NCBI RefSeq assembly: GCF_017876395.1
Contig: NZ_JAGINX010000001.1
Span: forward strand, 62,001-126,000
Direction: 5' to 3'
Length of the DNA stretch: 64,000 nucleotides
Source of the DNA: Nesterenkonia lacusekhoensis
GTDB lineage: Bacteria; Actinomycetota; Actinomycetes; Actinomycetales; Micrococcaceae
Part shown: positions 52,371 through 62,685 of the stretch, one piece after another
How positions within the stretch are numbered: position 1 is the first letter of the stretch
Layout of the letters: each line of letters begins with the position of its first letter
The notes under the pieces: generated by a model
The model's input: the letters and a program-made list of their open reading frames with translations, nothing else
The model's database searches: none
Told to the model about the DNA's origin: nothing
Program-made: the position numbers and the translations under genes

Positions 52371-53867
52371 TCAGCTGCGCTGTGACGCAGACTGCTCCCG
52401 ACGGGAGAGATGTTCGGCCATGTCCTCCTCGGTCCAGCACTCCACATTGGTCAGCTCCGGCATATCGGAGGCGAGGAAGACCGGCTCGAGGCCCTGGCGC
52501 TTCTGCCCCTGATAGTGCTTGAGCAGCTTCACCGCCGTGCCGCCCATCTCCATGATGACCAGCAGGTTGAACATCGCGATGATCACCATCGTCACCCCGG
52601 CGATGGCCCAGGCCAGGTCCACCGAGATGACCGAGCCCAGGAAGACGATGCCGGTCAGGGCCACGGCGTAGACCTTGCGCAGAGTCTCCGAGTCGGAGAT
52701 GAACAGGACGTTGGCCTCGCCGTAGGAGTAGTTGCCCAGCACGGAGGTGAAGGCCACCAGGGTGATGATCACGGCCAGGGCGACGGCGCCGATGGTGCCG
52801 AAGTTGTTCACCAGGGCCATCTGAGTGAGCTCGGCGCCCGGGTTGGCATCGGCTGTCTCCTGCACATCCGGGAAGGTGAACAGGATGATGAACGCGGTGA
52901 CCGAGCAGATGATCAGGGTGTCCAGGTAGACGCCGAGAGTCTGGACCAGGCCCTGTTTGGCCGGGTGGGAGACATCGGCGGTGGCGGCCACATTGGGGAC
53001 CGAACCCATACCTGCCTCGTTGGAGAACATCCCACGCTGGATTCCGGCCATGATCATCGCGCCGAAGGCGCCGCCGGCGATGGCGCCGAAGTCGAAGGCC
53101 TCGCCGAAGATCAGCGCCATCACGGAGGGCAGCTGGTCGATGTTGAAGACCACGACCACCAGGCCCAGCAGGATGTAGAGCATCGCCATGGCCGGGACCA
53201 CGTTCTGGGCCACCCGTGCCACACTGCGCAGCCCGAAGATCACGATGACGCCGGTTCCGGCGGCCAGCAGCACGGCCAGGATCCAGGTCAGCGGCACCGT
53301 GTTCTCCATGCCCATCTCACCGGCCGCGCCGGTGACGGCGTCGACGATGGTGTTGGCCTGCAGGGAGGTGAAGCTCAGCGCGAAGCAGAAGATGAAGATG
53401 ACGGCGAAGACGATGCCGCCGGTGCGTGAGCCCAGCCCGCGCTGGATGTAGTAGGCCGGGCCGCCTTTATAGGTGTCGAAGCGCCTGGTCTTGTACAGCT
53501 GGGCCAGTGTGGACTCCACGAAGGAGGCCGCCGAGTTCAGCACGGCCATCACCCACATCCAGAAGACGGCACCAGGGCCTCCGATGGCGATTGCGCCGGC
53601 CACGCCGGCGATGTTGCCGGTTCCAACGCGGGCTGAGGCGGTCACGGTGAAGGCCTGGAAGGCTGAGAGCGACTTGGTGCGGCCGTTCTCATCCTTGGTG
53701 GCCTTATCCGTGATGGACCGGAACATATCCGGCAGGTGGCGGATCTGGACGAGTCCGGTCCGGACCGAGAGATAGAAGCCGGCGGCGATGATCACCGGGA
53801 TGCCGAAGAATTCCCAGGCGAAGTCTTCGAAGACCCCGAGGTACTCGAGAAGGGTGTCAGTATTCAC
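52371..53867 (-). CDS. Sodium:alanine/glycine symporter (AGCS)
   Basis: 498 residues, about eleven helices. AGCS signature region ASARVGTGNIAGVAGAIAIG with GPGAVFWMWVMA, and NEAGMGSVPNVAATA. Imports Ala, Gly or a similar amino acid with Na+. Starts MNTDTLLEYLGVFEDFAWEF. 24 bp upstream of the PAP2 gene on the same strand; possibly co-transcribed. Confidence 0.94.
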   Translation of the reverse strand: MNTDTLLEYLGVFEDFAWEFFGIPVIIAAGFYLSVRTGLVQIRHLPDMFRSITDKATKDENGRTKSLSAFQAFTVTASARVGTGNIAGVAGAIAIGGPGAVFWMWVMAVLNSAASFVESTLAQLYKTRRFDTYKGGPAYYIQRGLGSRTGGIVFAVIFIFCFALSFTSLQANTIVDAVTGAAGEMGMENTVPLTWILAVLLAAGTGVIVIFGLRSVARVAQNVVPAMAMLYILLGLVVVVFNIDQLPSVMALIFGEAFDFGAIAGGAFGAMIMAGIQRGMFSNEAGMGSVPNVAATADVSHPAKQGLVQTLGVYLDTLIICSVTAFIILFTFPDVQETADANPGAELTQMALVNNFGTIGAVALAVIITLVAFTSVLGNYSYGEANVLFISDSETLRKVYAVALTGIVFLGSVISVDLAWAIAGVTMVIIAMFNLLVIMEMGGTAVKLLKHYQGQKRQGLEPVFLASDMPELTNVECWTEEDMAEHLSRREQSASQRS

Positions 53868-54027
53868 AGGTGGGGAGCCTACTCGCAGGAGGCGTTCTGC
53901 GTGAACTGGAGGTTACTCGGAGCTCACCAGGTCTCTCACCCGCCGACCAGCGGGTCGCACCGATCTCTCATGCCTGCTGAGGGACAATGGCGGGACCGGA
54001 AACGGACCACCTCATCCAAGGAAGGCA

Positions 54028-54810
54028 GTGGTGTCAGTGGGCGCGCCGACAGTCGAACCGTTCACCCGTCTCAGCGAAGATGTCTGGCTCAGCCGCGTGG
54101 CCAGCGAGGACACTCCGCTGAACATCGGGCTGGTGATCGGCCCGGACCGGGCCGTGCTGGTGGACCCTGGCCCGGCCGGGGCCGAGGACGAGGTCTACGC
54201 GAATCTGTTGGCGCGGGTCCGCGAGCTCACCGACGCCGAACTGGTGGTGGTCAGCACCCACGGCCACGCCGACCACATCGGCGCCAACCCCTACCTGCGC
54301 GCCCACGGTGCCTCAGCCGTATGGGCCCACCGCGACGCCGGCGTCGAGACTGCCACCGATCTGGTGGGGGAGGAGCCGGTCACCCTGGAGCTCGGGCAGG
54401 GGCTGAGCGTGGTGCTCGAGCATCTGGGCCGCGGGCACACGGAGGGCGACCTGGTGGCCGGAGTCCGGCGTGAGGACCGTGAGGGCCGAGGGATCCTCTT
54501 CTGCGGGGACCTGGTGCGTGAAGGCACTGACCCGCGCTTCCGCGACTCCTACCCCAAGGAGTGGGTGCGGACCCTGGGCAGGATCTGGTCCATGTCCGGA
54601 ACCTACGCGAAGTTCGTACCCGGCCACGGCCGCCCGGTGGATGCTGAGTTCGTGGCCTCCATGCGTCGGCGCATGGAGCAGGGCCACCACGTCTCCTCCC
54701 AGGCCATCCAGGATGCGGCGACCGACGCCACCAAAGCCATCCCGATTTTGCCCTACGGCCCGGACGAGTCGCGGGAGCTGATCACCCGCCTGCGCGGCGA
54801 CGACGCCTGA
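54028..54810 (+). CDS. Metallo-beta-lactamase-fold hydrolase
   Basis: 260 residues. Zinc motif STHGHADHIGANPYL (HxHxDH), later ligands in LGRGHTEGDLVAG, FCGDLVREGTDP and VPGHGRPVD. Full set for a binuclear hydrolase of the glyoxalase II-like branch; substrate unknown. GTG at 54028 is used; the next GTGs are three and nine bases later, so the exact start is unsettled. Confidence 0.88.
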   Translation: MVSVGAPTVEPFTRLSEDVWLSRVASEDTPLNIGLVIGPDRAVLVDPGPAGAEDEVYANLLARVRELTDAELVVVSTHGHADHIGANPYLRAHGASAVWAHRDAGVETATDLVGEEPVTLELGQGLSVVLEHLGRGHTEGDLVAGVRREDREGRGILFCGDLVREGTDPRFRDSYPKEWVRTLGRIWSMSGTYAKFVPGHGRPVDAEFVASMRRRMEQGHHVSSQAIQDAATDATKAIPILPYGPDESRELITRLRGDDA

Positions 54811-54813
54811 GGA

Positions 54814-55794
54814 TCAGACCTCGTAGAGGTGGGAGAACTGCGGGGGCACCGGGTATTTCAGCGTCTGCGGCGCCGGCAGTGGATGTCCGCGCATGCGCCG
54901 GCCGGTCTCTGAGTCGAAGAAGTTGATGCCCGCCCCGGCGATCAGGAATCCCGGGCCCACGGAGAGCAGGATCCCGGCCACCCAGTGCCAGGTGCTGGTG
55001 GCCTGACGCTCGTCGGTGACGGCTGCGACGCCGTCGGGTCCGCCGGCGAAGAGGAAGCACAGGGCTGAGGCGCCGGTCAGGATCACGCCCAGGAACCAGG
55101 CCAGTCCGGCCGCGCCGCCGGGGGAGGTGTCGTTCTCCACGGTCACCGTGTTCCACCGTTCCTCGGCCCGCATGATCAGCCAGCCGCCGATCAGCCCCCA
55201 TGCGCCGACCACCAGGTAGGCGGAGATGATGTCCGAGGGCCGGTGCCAGGTCTCGATGAAGGTGAACGCGCCCACCGCTGTGGCGAAGAACGCCACCAGA
55301 AAGCCCAGCAGGGGCCGCTGGCGCGGGCCGCTGACCAGGAAGACCGCCACGGCCGCACCGGCGGCCAGAGTGGTGTGCCCCGAGGGCATGGAGTTCATCA
55401 GCCAGGGCACCCCGTTCTCCGAGGAGAGGTCCGGCCGGTCCAGGAAGGTGCTCTTGAGCAGCTGAGTGGTGATGTTCGCGGCGACGAACGTCACCACTGC
55501 GATGCCCGCGGCGATGAACCGCTGCCGCACCAGAGTGATGATCACGAAGAACAGCGCCGGGACGGCGATGCTCAGATTCAGCAGCCAGTTCGGGGCGATC
55601 CCGCCGTCTTCGAAGGCGGCCCGCTGGTGTTCGGCCGCGTGGAACATCGCATGCTCGATCCGCTGTCCCGTGTGGGAGCGGACGAAGAACTCGAAGATGA
55701 CCAGCACCAGCAGGGCACAGGCTCCCACAGCGATCACCCAGAGGTGAGTGCGCTGAGCCGGACGGCGAAGGGCTGAGGCTGGTGCTTCGGACAT
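54814..55794 (-). CDS. PAP2-family phosphatase, paralog 2
   Basis: 326 residues from ATG at 55794 (MSEAPASALRRPAQ). Motifs KSTFLDRP, MPSGHTTL and TWHRPSDIISAY. Same layout as the gene at 51300: six helices, hydrophilic segment, two more helices. The frame reaches 55899 but ATG at 55794 has a better position. Tail-to-tail with the MBL gene, 3 bp apart. Confidence 0.9.
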   Translation of the reverse strand: MSEAPASALRRPAQRTHLWVIAVGACALLVLVIFEFFVRSHTGQRIEHAMFHAAEHQRAAFEDGGIAPNWLLNLSIAVPALFFVIITLVRQRFIAAGIAVVTFVAANITTQLLKSTFLDRPDLSSENGVPWLMNSMPSGHTTLAAGAAVAVFLVSGPRQRPLLGFLVAFFATAVGAFTFIETWHRPSDIISAYLVVGAWGLIGGWLIMRAEERWNTVTVENDTSPGGAAGLAWFLGVILTGASALCFLFAGGPDGVAAVTDERQATSTWHWVAGILLSVGPGFLIAGAGINFFDSETGRRMRGHPLPAPQTLKYPVPPQFSHLYEV

Positions 55795-55890
55795 GTCTTC
55801 AAGTATGGCATCGAGGGGTGCCCGCCGCCGGGTGCGCCCGCTGCGTGCACTGTGGAATCTGGCGCCCACTGCGGAATCTAGACTGAATCC

Positions 55891-57006
55891 ATGTGGCAAC
55901 AGGCTGATCTGGACGATGTCATCTCCTCGGCATGGGCTGTGGGTCTGCCGATGCGGACCCGTTTCCGTGGGGTGACCCTGCGGGAGGCGGTGCTGTTCGA
56001 AGGCCCTGCCGGATGGGGCGAGTTCGCCCCGTTCCCCGAATACGGGTCCCAGGAGGCCGCCGCCTGGCTGGAGGCCGGACTCGAGGCGGCCTGGACCGGA
56101 CTGGGACAGCCGTTGCGCCGCGAGATCCCCGTCAACGCCACCATGCCTGCCGTGGGCCCCGAGCAGGTGGAGCAGGTGCTGCGCCGCTTCGGGGACCCGG
56201 AGACCATCCCAGCGGTGAAAGTCAAAGTGGCCGAGCCCGGCGTCGACTCCGCCGATGAGTCACTGGCCCAGGACGTCGCCCGTGTGCGCGAGGTGCGCCG
56301 TCTGGTTCCTCAGGCCGGACTGCGTGTGGACGCCAACGGCGGATGGACCCAGCCGCAGGCTCTGCGAGCCCTGGACGCGCTCGCGGAGGCGGCCGGGGAG
56401 AGGTTCGAATACGCCGAACAGCCCGTGGCCGGCGTCGAACCTCTGGCGCAGCTGCGAGAGGAGTTGGACCGGCACGGTGTGACGGTCGCCGGTCAACCCC
56501 TGCGGATCGCCGCCGATGAGGCCGTGCGCAAGGCAGAGGACCCGCTGCGTGTGGCGCGGCTGGGCGCCGCGGATCTGATCGTGGTGAAGGTCCCGCCGCT
56601 GGGCGGAGTCGCCCGGGCGCTGCGGATCGTGGAGGAGTCCGGGCTGGACGCTGTGGTCTCCTCAGCGCTGGACACCTCGGTGGGGCTGGCTGCCGGGCTG
56701 GCGCTCGCGACCCGGCTGCCTGAGCTGCCCTATGCCTGCGGGTTGGGCACAGCGGCGCTGCTGGCCGAGGACGTGGTGGACCAGCCGCTGATCCCCGCGG
56801 GGGGCGTGCTTCCGGTCCCCGGAGTCGGCGCTGGCGAGGGTGCCGCCCGGCAGGTGGCCGGGAAGATCGCCGCGCCGTCGCCGTCGTCGGCCCGGCTGAA
56901 GGACCACCGGCTGCCCGCCGAGCGGGAGGCCTGGTGGAAGGACCGCATCCGTGAAGCCCATCATGCTCTGAGCTCAGAGGACCGGTGGGGCCCTGCACGG
57001 ATCTAG
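55891..57006 (+). CDS. menC: o-Succinylbenzoate synthase
   Basis: Enolase-superfamily dehydratase converting SHCHC to o-succinylbenzoate. 371 residues. Catalytic Lys in AVKVKVAEPG, metal ligands in RVDANGGWTQ, YAEQPV and AADEAV, second Lys in DLIVVKVPPLGG. 9 bp ahead of menD on the same strand. Start of the menC-menD operon. Confidence 0.95.
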   Translation: MWQQADLDDVISSAWAVGLPMRTRFRGVTLREAVLFEGPAGWGEFAPFPEYGSQEAAAWLEAGLEAAWTGLGQPLRREIPVNATMPAVGPEQVEQVLRRFGDPETIPAVKVKVAEPGVDSADESLAQDVARVREVRRLVPQAGLRVDANGGWTQPQALRALDALAEAAGERFEYAEQPVAGVEPLAQLREELDRHGVTVAGQPLRIAADEAVRKAEDPLRVARLGAADLIVVKVPPLGGVARALRIVEESGLDAVVSSALDTSVGLAAGLALATRLPELPYACGLGTAALLAEDVVDQPLIPAGGVLPVPGVGAGEGAARQVAGKIAAPSPSSARLKDHRLPAEREAWWKDRIREAHHALSSEDRWGPARI

Positions 57007-57015
57007 GATTGAGGC

Positions 57016-58914
57016 ATGACTTCTTCCCGGCGGCCGTTCCGCGAGTTCGACGACTCCTACGACGCCGAGTCCCTCCGGCTGGCCCGGCGGGTGGTCCGCG
57101 GGCTGACCATGTCCATGCAGCACCTCGTGCTGGCTCCCGGCTCTCGGTCCGCGCCGCTGGCCTATGCCCTGCGCGAGGCTGAGGAGCTCGGCGCCATCAC
57201 CGTGCACATCCGGATCGACGAGCGCTCCGCGGCCTTCACCGCCTTAGGCCTGGCCCTGGCCACCGGCCGCCCCACCGGAGTGGTCACCACCTCCGGGACC
57301 GCCGTGGGAAACCTGCTGCCGGCCGTGATGGAGGCTGAGCTCTCCGGGGCCCCGCTGGCCGTGATCACCGCCGACCGTCCGGAGGAGCTGCACGGCACCG
57401 GAGCCAACCAGACCACCTGGCAGCAGGGGATGTTCGCCGGACGCGTCCGCGATGAGGTCCACCTGGAGCAGAGCGACATCCTCGAAGGCCACCTGCGCCT
57501 GGAGCCCGCCTCCCGCGACGACCTCATGGCCGTGGAGACCCAGGTGGGGCTGCTGATGCGCCAGGCCACCGCCTCCTCCACGACCTCGGCCCCGGGCCCG
57601 GTGCACCTGAACATCGGCTTCCGCGACCCGCTGGTGCCCACCGGCATCTCCTCCACCCAACAGGCGCTGCAGCGCTGGGCGCGGAAACCCTTCCTGCCCG
57701 CGGAGGAGAGCGAAAGGGTCAGGACCCAGCAGAGGGTCGACGACGCCGCCCTCGACACCTTTCGCACTGTCTTCGTCTTCGGCCACGACGCCCCCGATGA
57801 GGCGGTGGACCTGGCCCAGCAGCTGGGCCACCCGATCCTCGCCGAGCCCAGCAGCGGCGCCCGATGGAGCGACACCGGAGCGGTCCAGGGCTACCGGCTG
57901 CTGCTGCAGGCGCCGGCCGGGTCGCCCGCCGCAGAGCTGCGCGAGCAGGTGCAGCGGGTGGTCGTCGTCGGGCGCCCCACACTGACCCGGCCGGTGCAGC
58001 AGCTGATCCGTCGGGGCGACGTGGAGGCCGTGCAGTATGCCCCGCGCCGGCTGCCCTGGTCCGATGAGCGGCTGCCGCGCCACAGGGTCCATGAGATCGG
58101 GCCGTTGGCGGAGTTCGCCGGCCGCGCTCCGGCGGGTTGGCACGAGGCCTGGCAGGAGAAGGGCATCGCCGCCCAGCGGCTGATCGATGCCGCGCTGGGG
58201 GAGCAGGAGCAGCTGAGCTCGGTGCGTGCCGCCCAGTTCGTCGCCGAGACCGTGCGGACCCCGCTGCTGCTGGGGTCCTCCTCCGTGATCCGCGACGTCG
58301 ACCTGGCGGCGGCGCTGACCCGTCCCACCGCTGAGCCCGGTGCTGCTGCCGTGCCCGTTGCTGCCGGTGCTGAACCCACTAGGGCTGAACCCCGCAGTGC
58401 TGACCGCGGCAGTGCCGATCGAGGCGGGGAGGACCGGCGGATCTACGCCCTGCGCGGGCTCTCCGGGATCGATGGGAACCTCTCGGCGGCGGCCGGCGTC
58501 GCGCTGCACCGGCAGCGGCGGGTGACCGCGCTGGTGGGGGACCTGACGTTCCTCCACGACCTGAATGCGCTTCTGGTGCCCTCCACTGAGGAGCGTCCGC
58601 ATCTGGACATCGTGGTGATCAACGACGGCGGCGGTGCGATCTTCGACCAGCTCGAACATGGTGAGGTCGCCCGGCGCCGCGGCAACGAGAAAGCCGTGGA
58701 GCGGTTCTTCGGGACCCCGCAGTCTGCCGAGATCGAGCAGCTGGTGCGCGGCTTCGGCCACGAGTACCGGCGCGCCGACTCGGTCGAGCAGCTGCGGGCC
58801 GCAGTGGCCGGGCCCGATGACCGCGTGGGGATCCGAGTGATCGAGGTCCGCACTGACCGTGCCCCGCTGCGCGACTTCCACGCCGAGCTGGCCGCCCGCG
58901 CCGCGGAGCTCTAG
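57016..58914 (+). CDS. menD: SEPHCHC synthase
   Basis: ThDP-dependent enzyme adding the succinyl-semialdehyde unit from 2-oxoglutarate to isochorismate. 632 residues. N-terminal LVLAPGSRSAPLAYALRE, catalytic Glu region IRIDERSAAFTALGLA, TSGTAVGNLLPAVMEAEL, and C-terminal ThDP site GLSGIDGNLSAAAGVAL with VVINDGGGAIFDQL. A low-complexity insert (about 58325-58440) with Ala/Glu/Arg/Ser repeats precedes the ThDP domain. Confidence 0.95.
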   Translation: MTSSRRPFREFDDSYDAESLRLARRVVRGLTMSMQHLVLAPGSRSAPLAYALREAEELGAITVHIRIDERSAAFTALGLALATGRPTGVVTTSGTAVGNLLPAVMEAELSGAPLAVITADRPEELHGTGANQTTWQQGMFAGRVRDEVHLEQSDILEGHLRLEPASRDDLMAVETQVGLLMRQATASSTTSAPGPVHLNIGFRDPLVPTGISSTQQALQRWARKPFLPAEESERVRTQQRVDDAALDTFRTVFVFGHDAPDEAVDLAQQLGHPILAEPSSGARWSDTGAVQGYRLLLQAPAGSPAAELREQVQRVVVVGRPTLTRPVQQLIRRGDVEAVQYAPRRLPWSDERLPRHRVHEIGPLAEFAGRAPAGWHEAWQEKGIAAQRLIDAALGEQEQLSSVRAAQFVAETVRTPLLLGSSSVIRDVDLAAALTRPTAEPGAAAVPVAAGAEPTRAEPRSADRGSADRGGEDRRIYALRGLSGIDGNLSAAAGVALHRQRRVTALVGDLTFLHDLNALLVPSTEERPHLDIVVINDGGGAIFDQLEHGEVARRRGNEKAVERFFGTPQSAEIEQLVRGFGHEYRRADSVEQLRAAVAGPDDRVGIRVIEVRTDRAPLRDFHAELAARAAEL

Positions 58915-58942
58915 TCCGGGCTGGGCGGTTCCGGCTGAGCGC

Positions 58943-60259
58943 TCAGCGCGTCAGGCCGAGGGCGCCGAGCATAGGGCGCATCTTCGCCCAGGTCTCGGCG
59001 AGCTCGGAGGCGGGTTCCGAGCCTGCCACGATTCCGCAGCCGGCGTAGAGCCGCAGCTGACGGTCCCCGTCCTCCAGGACCCCGCCGCGCAGGGCGATCC
59101 CGACATCGGCGTTGCCCCGGGCATCCACCCAGCCCACCGGCCCGGAGAAGGGGCCGCGGTCGATCTCCTCCAGCGTGCCGATCAGCCCGGCCGCCGTCGC
59201 CGTCGGGGTTCCGCAGATCGCCGCCGTCGGATGGGCGCGCTCGGCCACCAGCAGCGGCGAGATCGGCTCGGCGCCGGCCTCTGCGCAGCTGAGGCGGCCG
59301 GTCACATCGGTGGAGAGGTGGTAGACGTTCGGCAGCTCGAGCACGGCGGGCGGGCTCTGGGCCTGCAGCTGGGCACTGACCGGAGCGAGCTGCTCCAGCA
59401 GGGACTCCACGGCGAGGGTGTGTTCGTTGCGCTGCTTCGGGTTCTCCACAAGCTGTTCGCGGGCGCCCTGCTCACCCACGGAGCGGTCCACTGTGCCGGC
59501 GAGCACGCGGGCGAAGAGCTCCTCGCCGCGGACCTGGACCAGCATCTCCGGGGTGGCGCCGAGGACATCGCCGGCGCGGTAGGTCCAGCAGTCCGAGTAG
59601 TCCCGGGCCAGTCGAGCCAGCAGAGGACCGGGAGGAATCGGCGAATCGGCTGCGGCGACGGCGTCGCGGGCCAGCACCAGCTTCTCCAGGCGGCGCTCGG
59701 CGATCGCTGTCACCCCGGCCTCCACTGCGTTGCGGTAGTGGTGCTCGGGGTGCGTGCCCGCGCGCAGCTGGGCCGAGGGGACGGCCGTCGGTGCGGCGCC
59801 GGGGACCGGAACGACCACACCGTCCTGCAGCTGCAGTCCGTGCCGCCGCAGCAGCTGCTGGAGGGGAACCTCACGCTCCTCGTCGGCAGGGACGACGCCG
59901 GTCAGCCAGGTTCCCTGCTCGGTCACCGCGATGATCAGCTCGGGAAGGATCAGGCGGGAGGCGGAGGAGGAGTCTGAGGAGTAGGTGATGGAGGCGAATG
60001 CGGTCGGGCCGACGCCTGCTGGCAGGCCTTCCAGGTCGGGGCCCTCCCAGGTGAAGCCGTCCCACCAGCGGGCCAGCGTGGCGAAGCGGTCTGCCCCGGC
60101 AGCGGCAGTCTCGGCGGCCACACCGAGTCCCAGCAGTCCCTGCCCGTGGCGGATCCACGCGCCGCTGGGCTGTGCCGCCTCGAGGAGCTCCACGAGTCCA
60201 CCGTGGATGTGATCCACTGCCACACAGCAGAAACGCACAGCACCTGACGCACAACTCAC
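58943..60259 (-). CDS. menF: Isochorismate synthase
   Basis: Chorismate-binding enzyme for the first committed menaquinone step. About 438 residues from GTG at 60259; the frame is open to 61186 but that part is antisense to menG. Motifs: [78 protein letters not shown]. Other GTG codons a little downstream could be the start. Divergent from menG. Confidence 0.93.
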   Translation of the reverse strand: MSCASGAVRFCCVAVDHIHGGLVELLEAAQPSGAWIRHGQGLLGLGVAAETAAAGADRFATLARWWDGFTWEGPDLEGLPAGVGPTAFASITYSSDSSSASRLILPELIIAVTEQGTWLTGVVPADEEREVPLQQLLRRHGLQLQDGVVVPVPGAAPTAVPSAQLRAGTHPEHHYRNAVEAGVTAIAERRLEKLVLARDAVAAADSPIPPGPLLARLARDYSDCWTYRAGDVLGATPEMLVQVRGEELFARVLAGTVDRSVGEQGAREQLVENPKQRNEHTLAVESLLEQLAPVSAQLQAQSPPAVLELPNVYHLSTDVTGRLSCAEAGAEPISPLLVAERAHPTAAICGTPTATAAGLIGTLEEIDRGPFSGPVGWVDARGNADVGIALRGGVLEDGDRQLRLYAGCGIVAGSEPASELAETWAKMRPMLGALGLTR

Positions 60260-60400
60260 AACCCACCACTCTATCGCCTTCGGCGACAGCCCTCTCCGCC
60301 TCAGCGTCTCGCAGGTCCGAGGCAGGTCGTGCTTCGCACGGCCGGGAAGGAGGCGCCCCGGCGGACGCCTCACTGTTCCAGCCTGTGCGAGAATGCTGGG

Positions 60401-61105
60401 GTGAATCGCGCCAGTCTTGCCAAGAAGCCTTCGGACGTCGCCTCCATGTTCGATGAGGTGGCCGCACGGTATGACCTCACCAACGATGTGCTCTCCTTCG
60501 GCCAGACCAAGCGGTGGCGCAAGAAGCTGGTCCAGGCGCTGGCGGTCCAGCCCGGCGAGCGGGTCCTGGACCTGGCGGCCGGCACCGGCAGCTCCACTGA
60601 GCCGTTCCACGACGGCGGCGCGGAGGCGATCGCCTGTGACTTCTCGCAGGGCATGCTGCAGGTGGGCAAACGGCGTCGTCCTGATATGACCTTCGTGGCG
60701 GGGGACGCGACCACGCTTCCCTTCGCCGATGACACCTTCGATGCGGTCACGATCTCCTTCGGGCTGCGGAACATCGTGGAGCCTGACCTCGGCCTGCGCG
60801 AGATGCTGCGGGTCACCAGGCCCGGCGGCCGGCTGGCGGTCATGGAGTTCTCCGACCCCACGAACCCGGTGTTCAACACCGTCTACAACGAGTACCTGAT
60901 GAAGGCGCTGCCGCCGGTGGCCCGCGCGGTCTCCTCCAACCCGGAGGCCTATGTGTATCTGGCCGAATCCATCCGCGCCTGGCCGGATCAGGATCACCTG
61001 GGTGCGATCATCGGCGACGCCGGCTGGTCCGATGTGCGGTACCGGAACCTGACCGGCGGGATCGTAGCCATTCATCACGCCGTGAAGCCGGCGGAATCTC
61101 GGTAG
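60401..61105 (+). CDS. menG: Demethylmenaquinone methyltransferase
   Basis: SAM-dependent C-methyltransferase (UbiE/MenG) for the last menaquinone step. 234 residues, GTG start ([20 protein letters not shown]). SAM motif [15 protein letters not shown], then [20 protein letters not shown] and [13 protein letters not shown]. 10 bp ahead of the polyprenyl synthase gene. Confidence 0.95.
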   Translation: MNRASLAKKPSDVASMFDEVAARYDLTNDVLSFGQTKRWRKKLVQALAVQPGERVLDLAAGTGSSTEPFHDGGAEAIACDFSQGMLQVGKRRRPDMTFVAGDATTLPFADDTFDAVTISFGLRNIVEPDLGLREMLRVTRPGGRLAVMEFSDPTNPVFNTVYNEYLMKALPPVARAVSSNPEAYVYLAESIRAWPDQDHLGAIIGDAGWSDVRYRNLTGGIVAIHHAVKPAESR

Positions 61106-61115
61106 GCTGGACGCG

Positions 61116-62171
61116 ATGACTGATTCTTCCCCCGGGACCTCGGCGGAGCAGGCTGTGAAGCTGCCTGCAGGCTTTGAGGTGCTCACTGCTGACGAAGACC
61201 TCGCGGCGGAGGTCTATGACGCGCTCAACGACGTCGAAGCGCGCCTGCTGGAGGCCCTGTCCAGTCCGGATCAGACTGCTGACACCTCGGCCCGGTACCT
61301 GGCGGAGGCCGGCGGCAAGCGGGTCCGCCCGCTGCTGACCGTGCTGACCTCCATGCTGGCTGACGGGATCAGCCCCGACGTGCTGCAGGCGGCGGTGGTC
61401 ATGGAGATGACGCACCTGGCCACGCTGTACCACGACGACGTCATGGATTCGGCCCCGGTGCGCCGCGGTGCGCCCTCCGCCCACGAGGTGTGGGGCAACT
61501 CGGTGGCCATCCTCGCCGGAGACCTGATCCTGGCCCGGGCCTCGCAGATGATGTCTGAGCTGGGCGAGGAGGGCACCCGCATCCAGGCGCGGACCTTCGA
61601 GCGTCTGGTGATGGGCCAGCTGCATGAGACGGTCGGCGTCGCAGAGGGTGCCGACGCCAAGGAGCACTATCTGAGCGTGATCGCCGATAAGACCGGTTCG
61701 CTGGTCGCCTCGGCCGCCTGGCTGGGCGCCCACTACGGCGGATGCTCGGCAGAGGTCACCCGCATGCTGGAGGAGTACGGCGAGGCCGTGGGCGTCGCCT
61801 TCCAGCTCGCTGATGACGTCATCGATCTCACCGCCGACGGCGAGGCCTCCGGCAAGACCCCGGGCACGGATCTGCGTGAGGGTGTCCCCACGCTGCCGGT
61901 GCTGCTGCTGCGCGAGAAGGCTGCCGCACAGGGGGAGGAGTCCGCGGCGGCGCAGCAGGTGCTGGGCCTGGTGGACGGTGACCTCAGTTCGGATGAAGCG
62001 CTGGCCGAGGCTGCGGCCGCCGTCGTCGCTCACCCGGTGATGGAGGAGGCCTGGCGCACTGCCCAGGGCTGGGCGGCGAAGGCGAAGGCCGCCATCGCGC
62101 CGCTGCCGGAGTCCACGGTGAAGACCGCGCTGAACTCCTTCGCCGACGCCGTCGTCGAACGCGACGGCTGA
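61116..62171 (+). CDS. Polyprenyl diphosphate synthase for the quinone side chain
   Basis: Trans-isoprenyl diphosphate synthase, 351 residues. Motifs: EAGGKRVRPLLTVL, first Asp-rich LYHDDVMDSAPVRRG, second Asp-rich QLADDVIDLTADG, and DKTGSLVASAAWLG. Co-located with menG, so likely makes the C35-C45 menaquinone tail (HepT/IspB/GrcC type); chain length cannot be read reliably. Confidence 0.92.
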   Translation: MTDSSPGTSAEQAVKLPAGFEVLTADEDLAAEVYDALNDVEARLLEALSSPDQTADTSARYLAEAGGKRVRPLLTVLTSMLADGISPDVLQAAVVMEMTHLATLYHDDVMDSAPVRRGAPSAHEVWGNSVAILAGDLILARASQMMSELGEEGTRIQARTFERLVMGQLHETVGVAEGADAKEHYLSVIADKTGSLVASAAWLGAHYGGCSAEVTRMLEEYGEAVGVAFQLADDVIDLTADGEASGKTPGTDLREGVPTLPVLLLREKAAAQGEESAAAQQVLGLVDGDLSSDEALAEAAAAVVAHPVMEEAWRTAQGWAAKAKAAIAPLPESTVKTALNSFADAVVERDG

Positions 62172-62184
62172 ACAGCGCCGCTGA

Positions 62185-62685
62185 TCAGCGTCCTGACAGT
62201 ACCTGCTTCAGCGCCGCGCTGAGCTCTTCGGCCTTCTGCGCGCGGACCTCCGCGTCCACCGGGTGGCGGATCTGCCGGTAGAGCATATCGTCGCGGTACC
62301 GGGGGAAGATGTGCAGGTGGTAGTGCCAGACGTGCTGGTTGCCGGAGGGTTCGTTGTGCTGCCGCACAGAGGTGCCTTCCGGGTTCCAGGCCAGCTTCAT
62401 CGCCAGGGCGACGTCGCGGGACATGGCCCCGATCCTGCCCAGCAGGTGGTCACTGAGGTCATAGAGCGCCTCATAGTGCTGGACCGGGACGATCATGGCA
62501 TGGCCCTCATGGGGGCCGAATCCGTCGCAGGCCATGAAGACCAGCAGCTCGTCGTCCTGGTGCACCACATCGCTGAGCTCGCAGCGGTTTCCCGGATCGG
62601 AGACGTCTCCGGCGGCCAGCCCGCAGAAGGGACAGACGTACCCCTCGGGGGCATGGGACTGCCAGAGCCGAGCGGGAAGGGTCAC
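62185..62685 (-). CDS. HIT-family hydrolase
   Basis: 166 residues from GTG at 62685 (MTLPARLWQSHAPEGYVCPF). Histidine triad in HVWHYHLHIFPRYRD. N-terminal Cys pair CPFCGL suggests a bound zinc. Family hydrolyses nucleotide phosphoramidates or similar. Start overlaps the upstream gene stop (GTGA), so translation is coupled. Confidence 0.9.
   Translation of the reverse strand: MTLPARLWQSHAPEGYVCPFCGLAAGDVSDPGNRCELSDVVHQDDELLVFMACDGFGPHEGHAMIVPVQHYEALYDLSDHLLGRIGAMSRDVALAMKLAWNPEGTSVRQHNEPSGNQHVWHYHLHIFPRYRDDMLYRQIRHPVDAEVRAQKAEELSAALKQVLSGR

Noticed and set aside
60260-61186. Upstream extension of the menF open frame
   Set aside because: Runs antisense to menG and has no isochorismate synthase similarity before about 60259.
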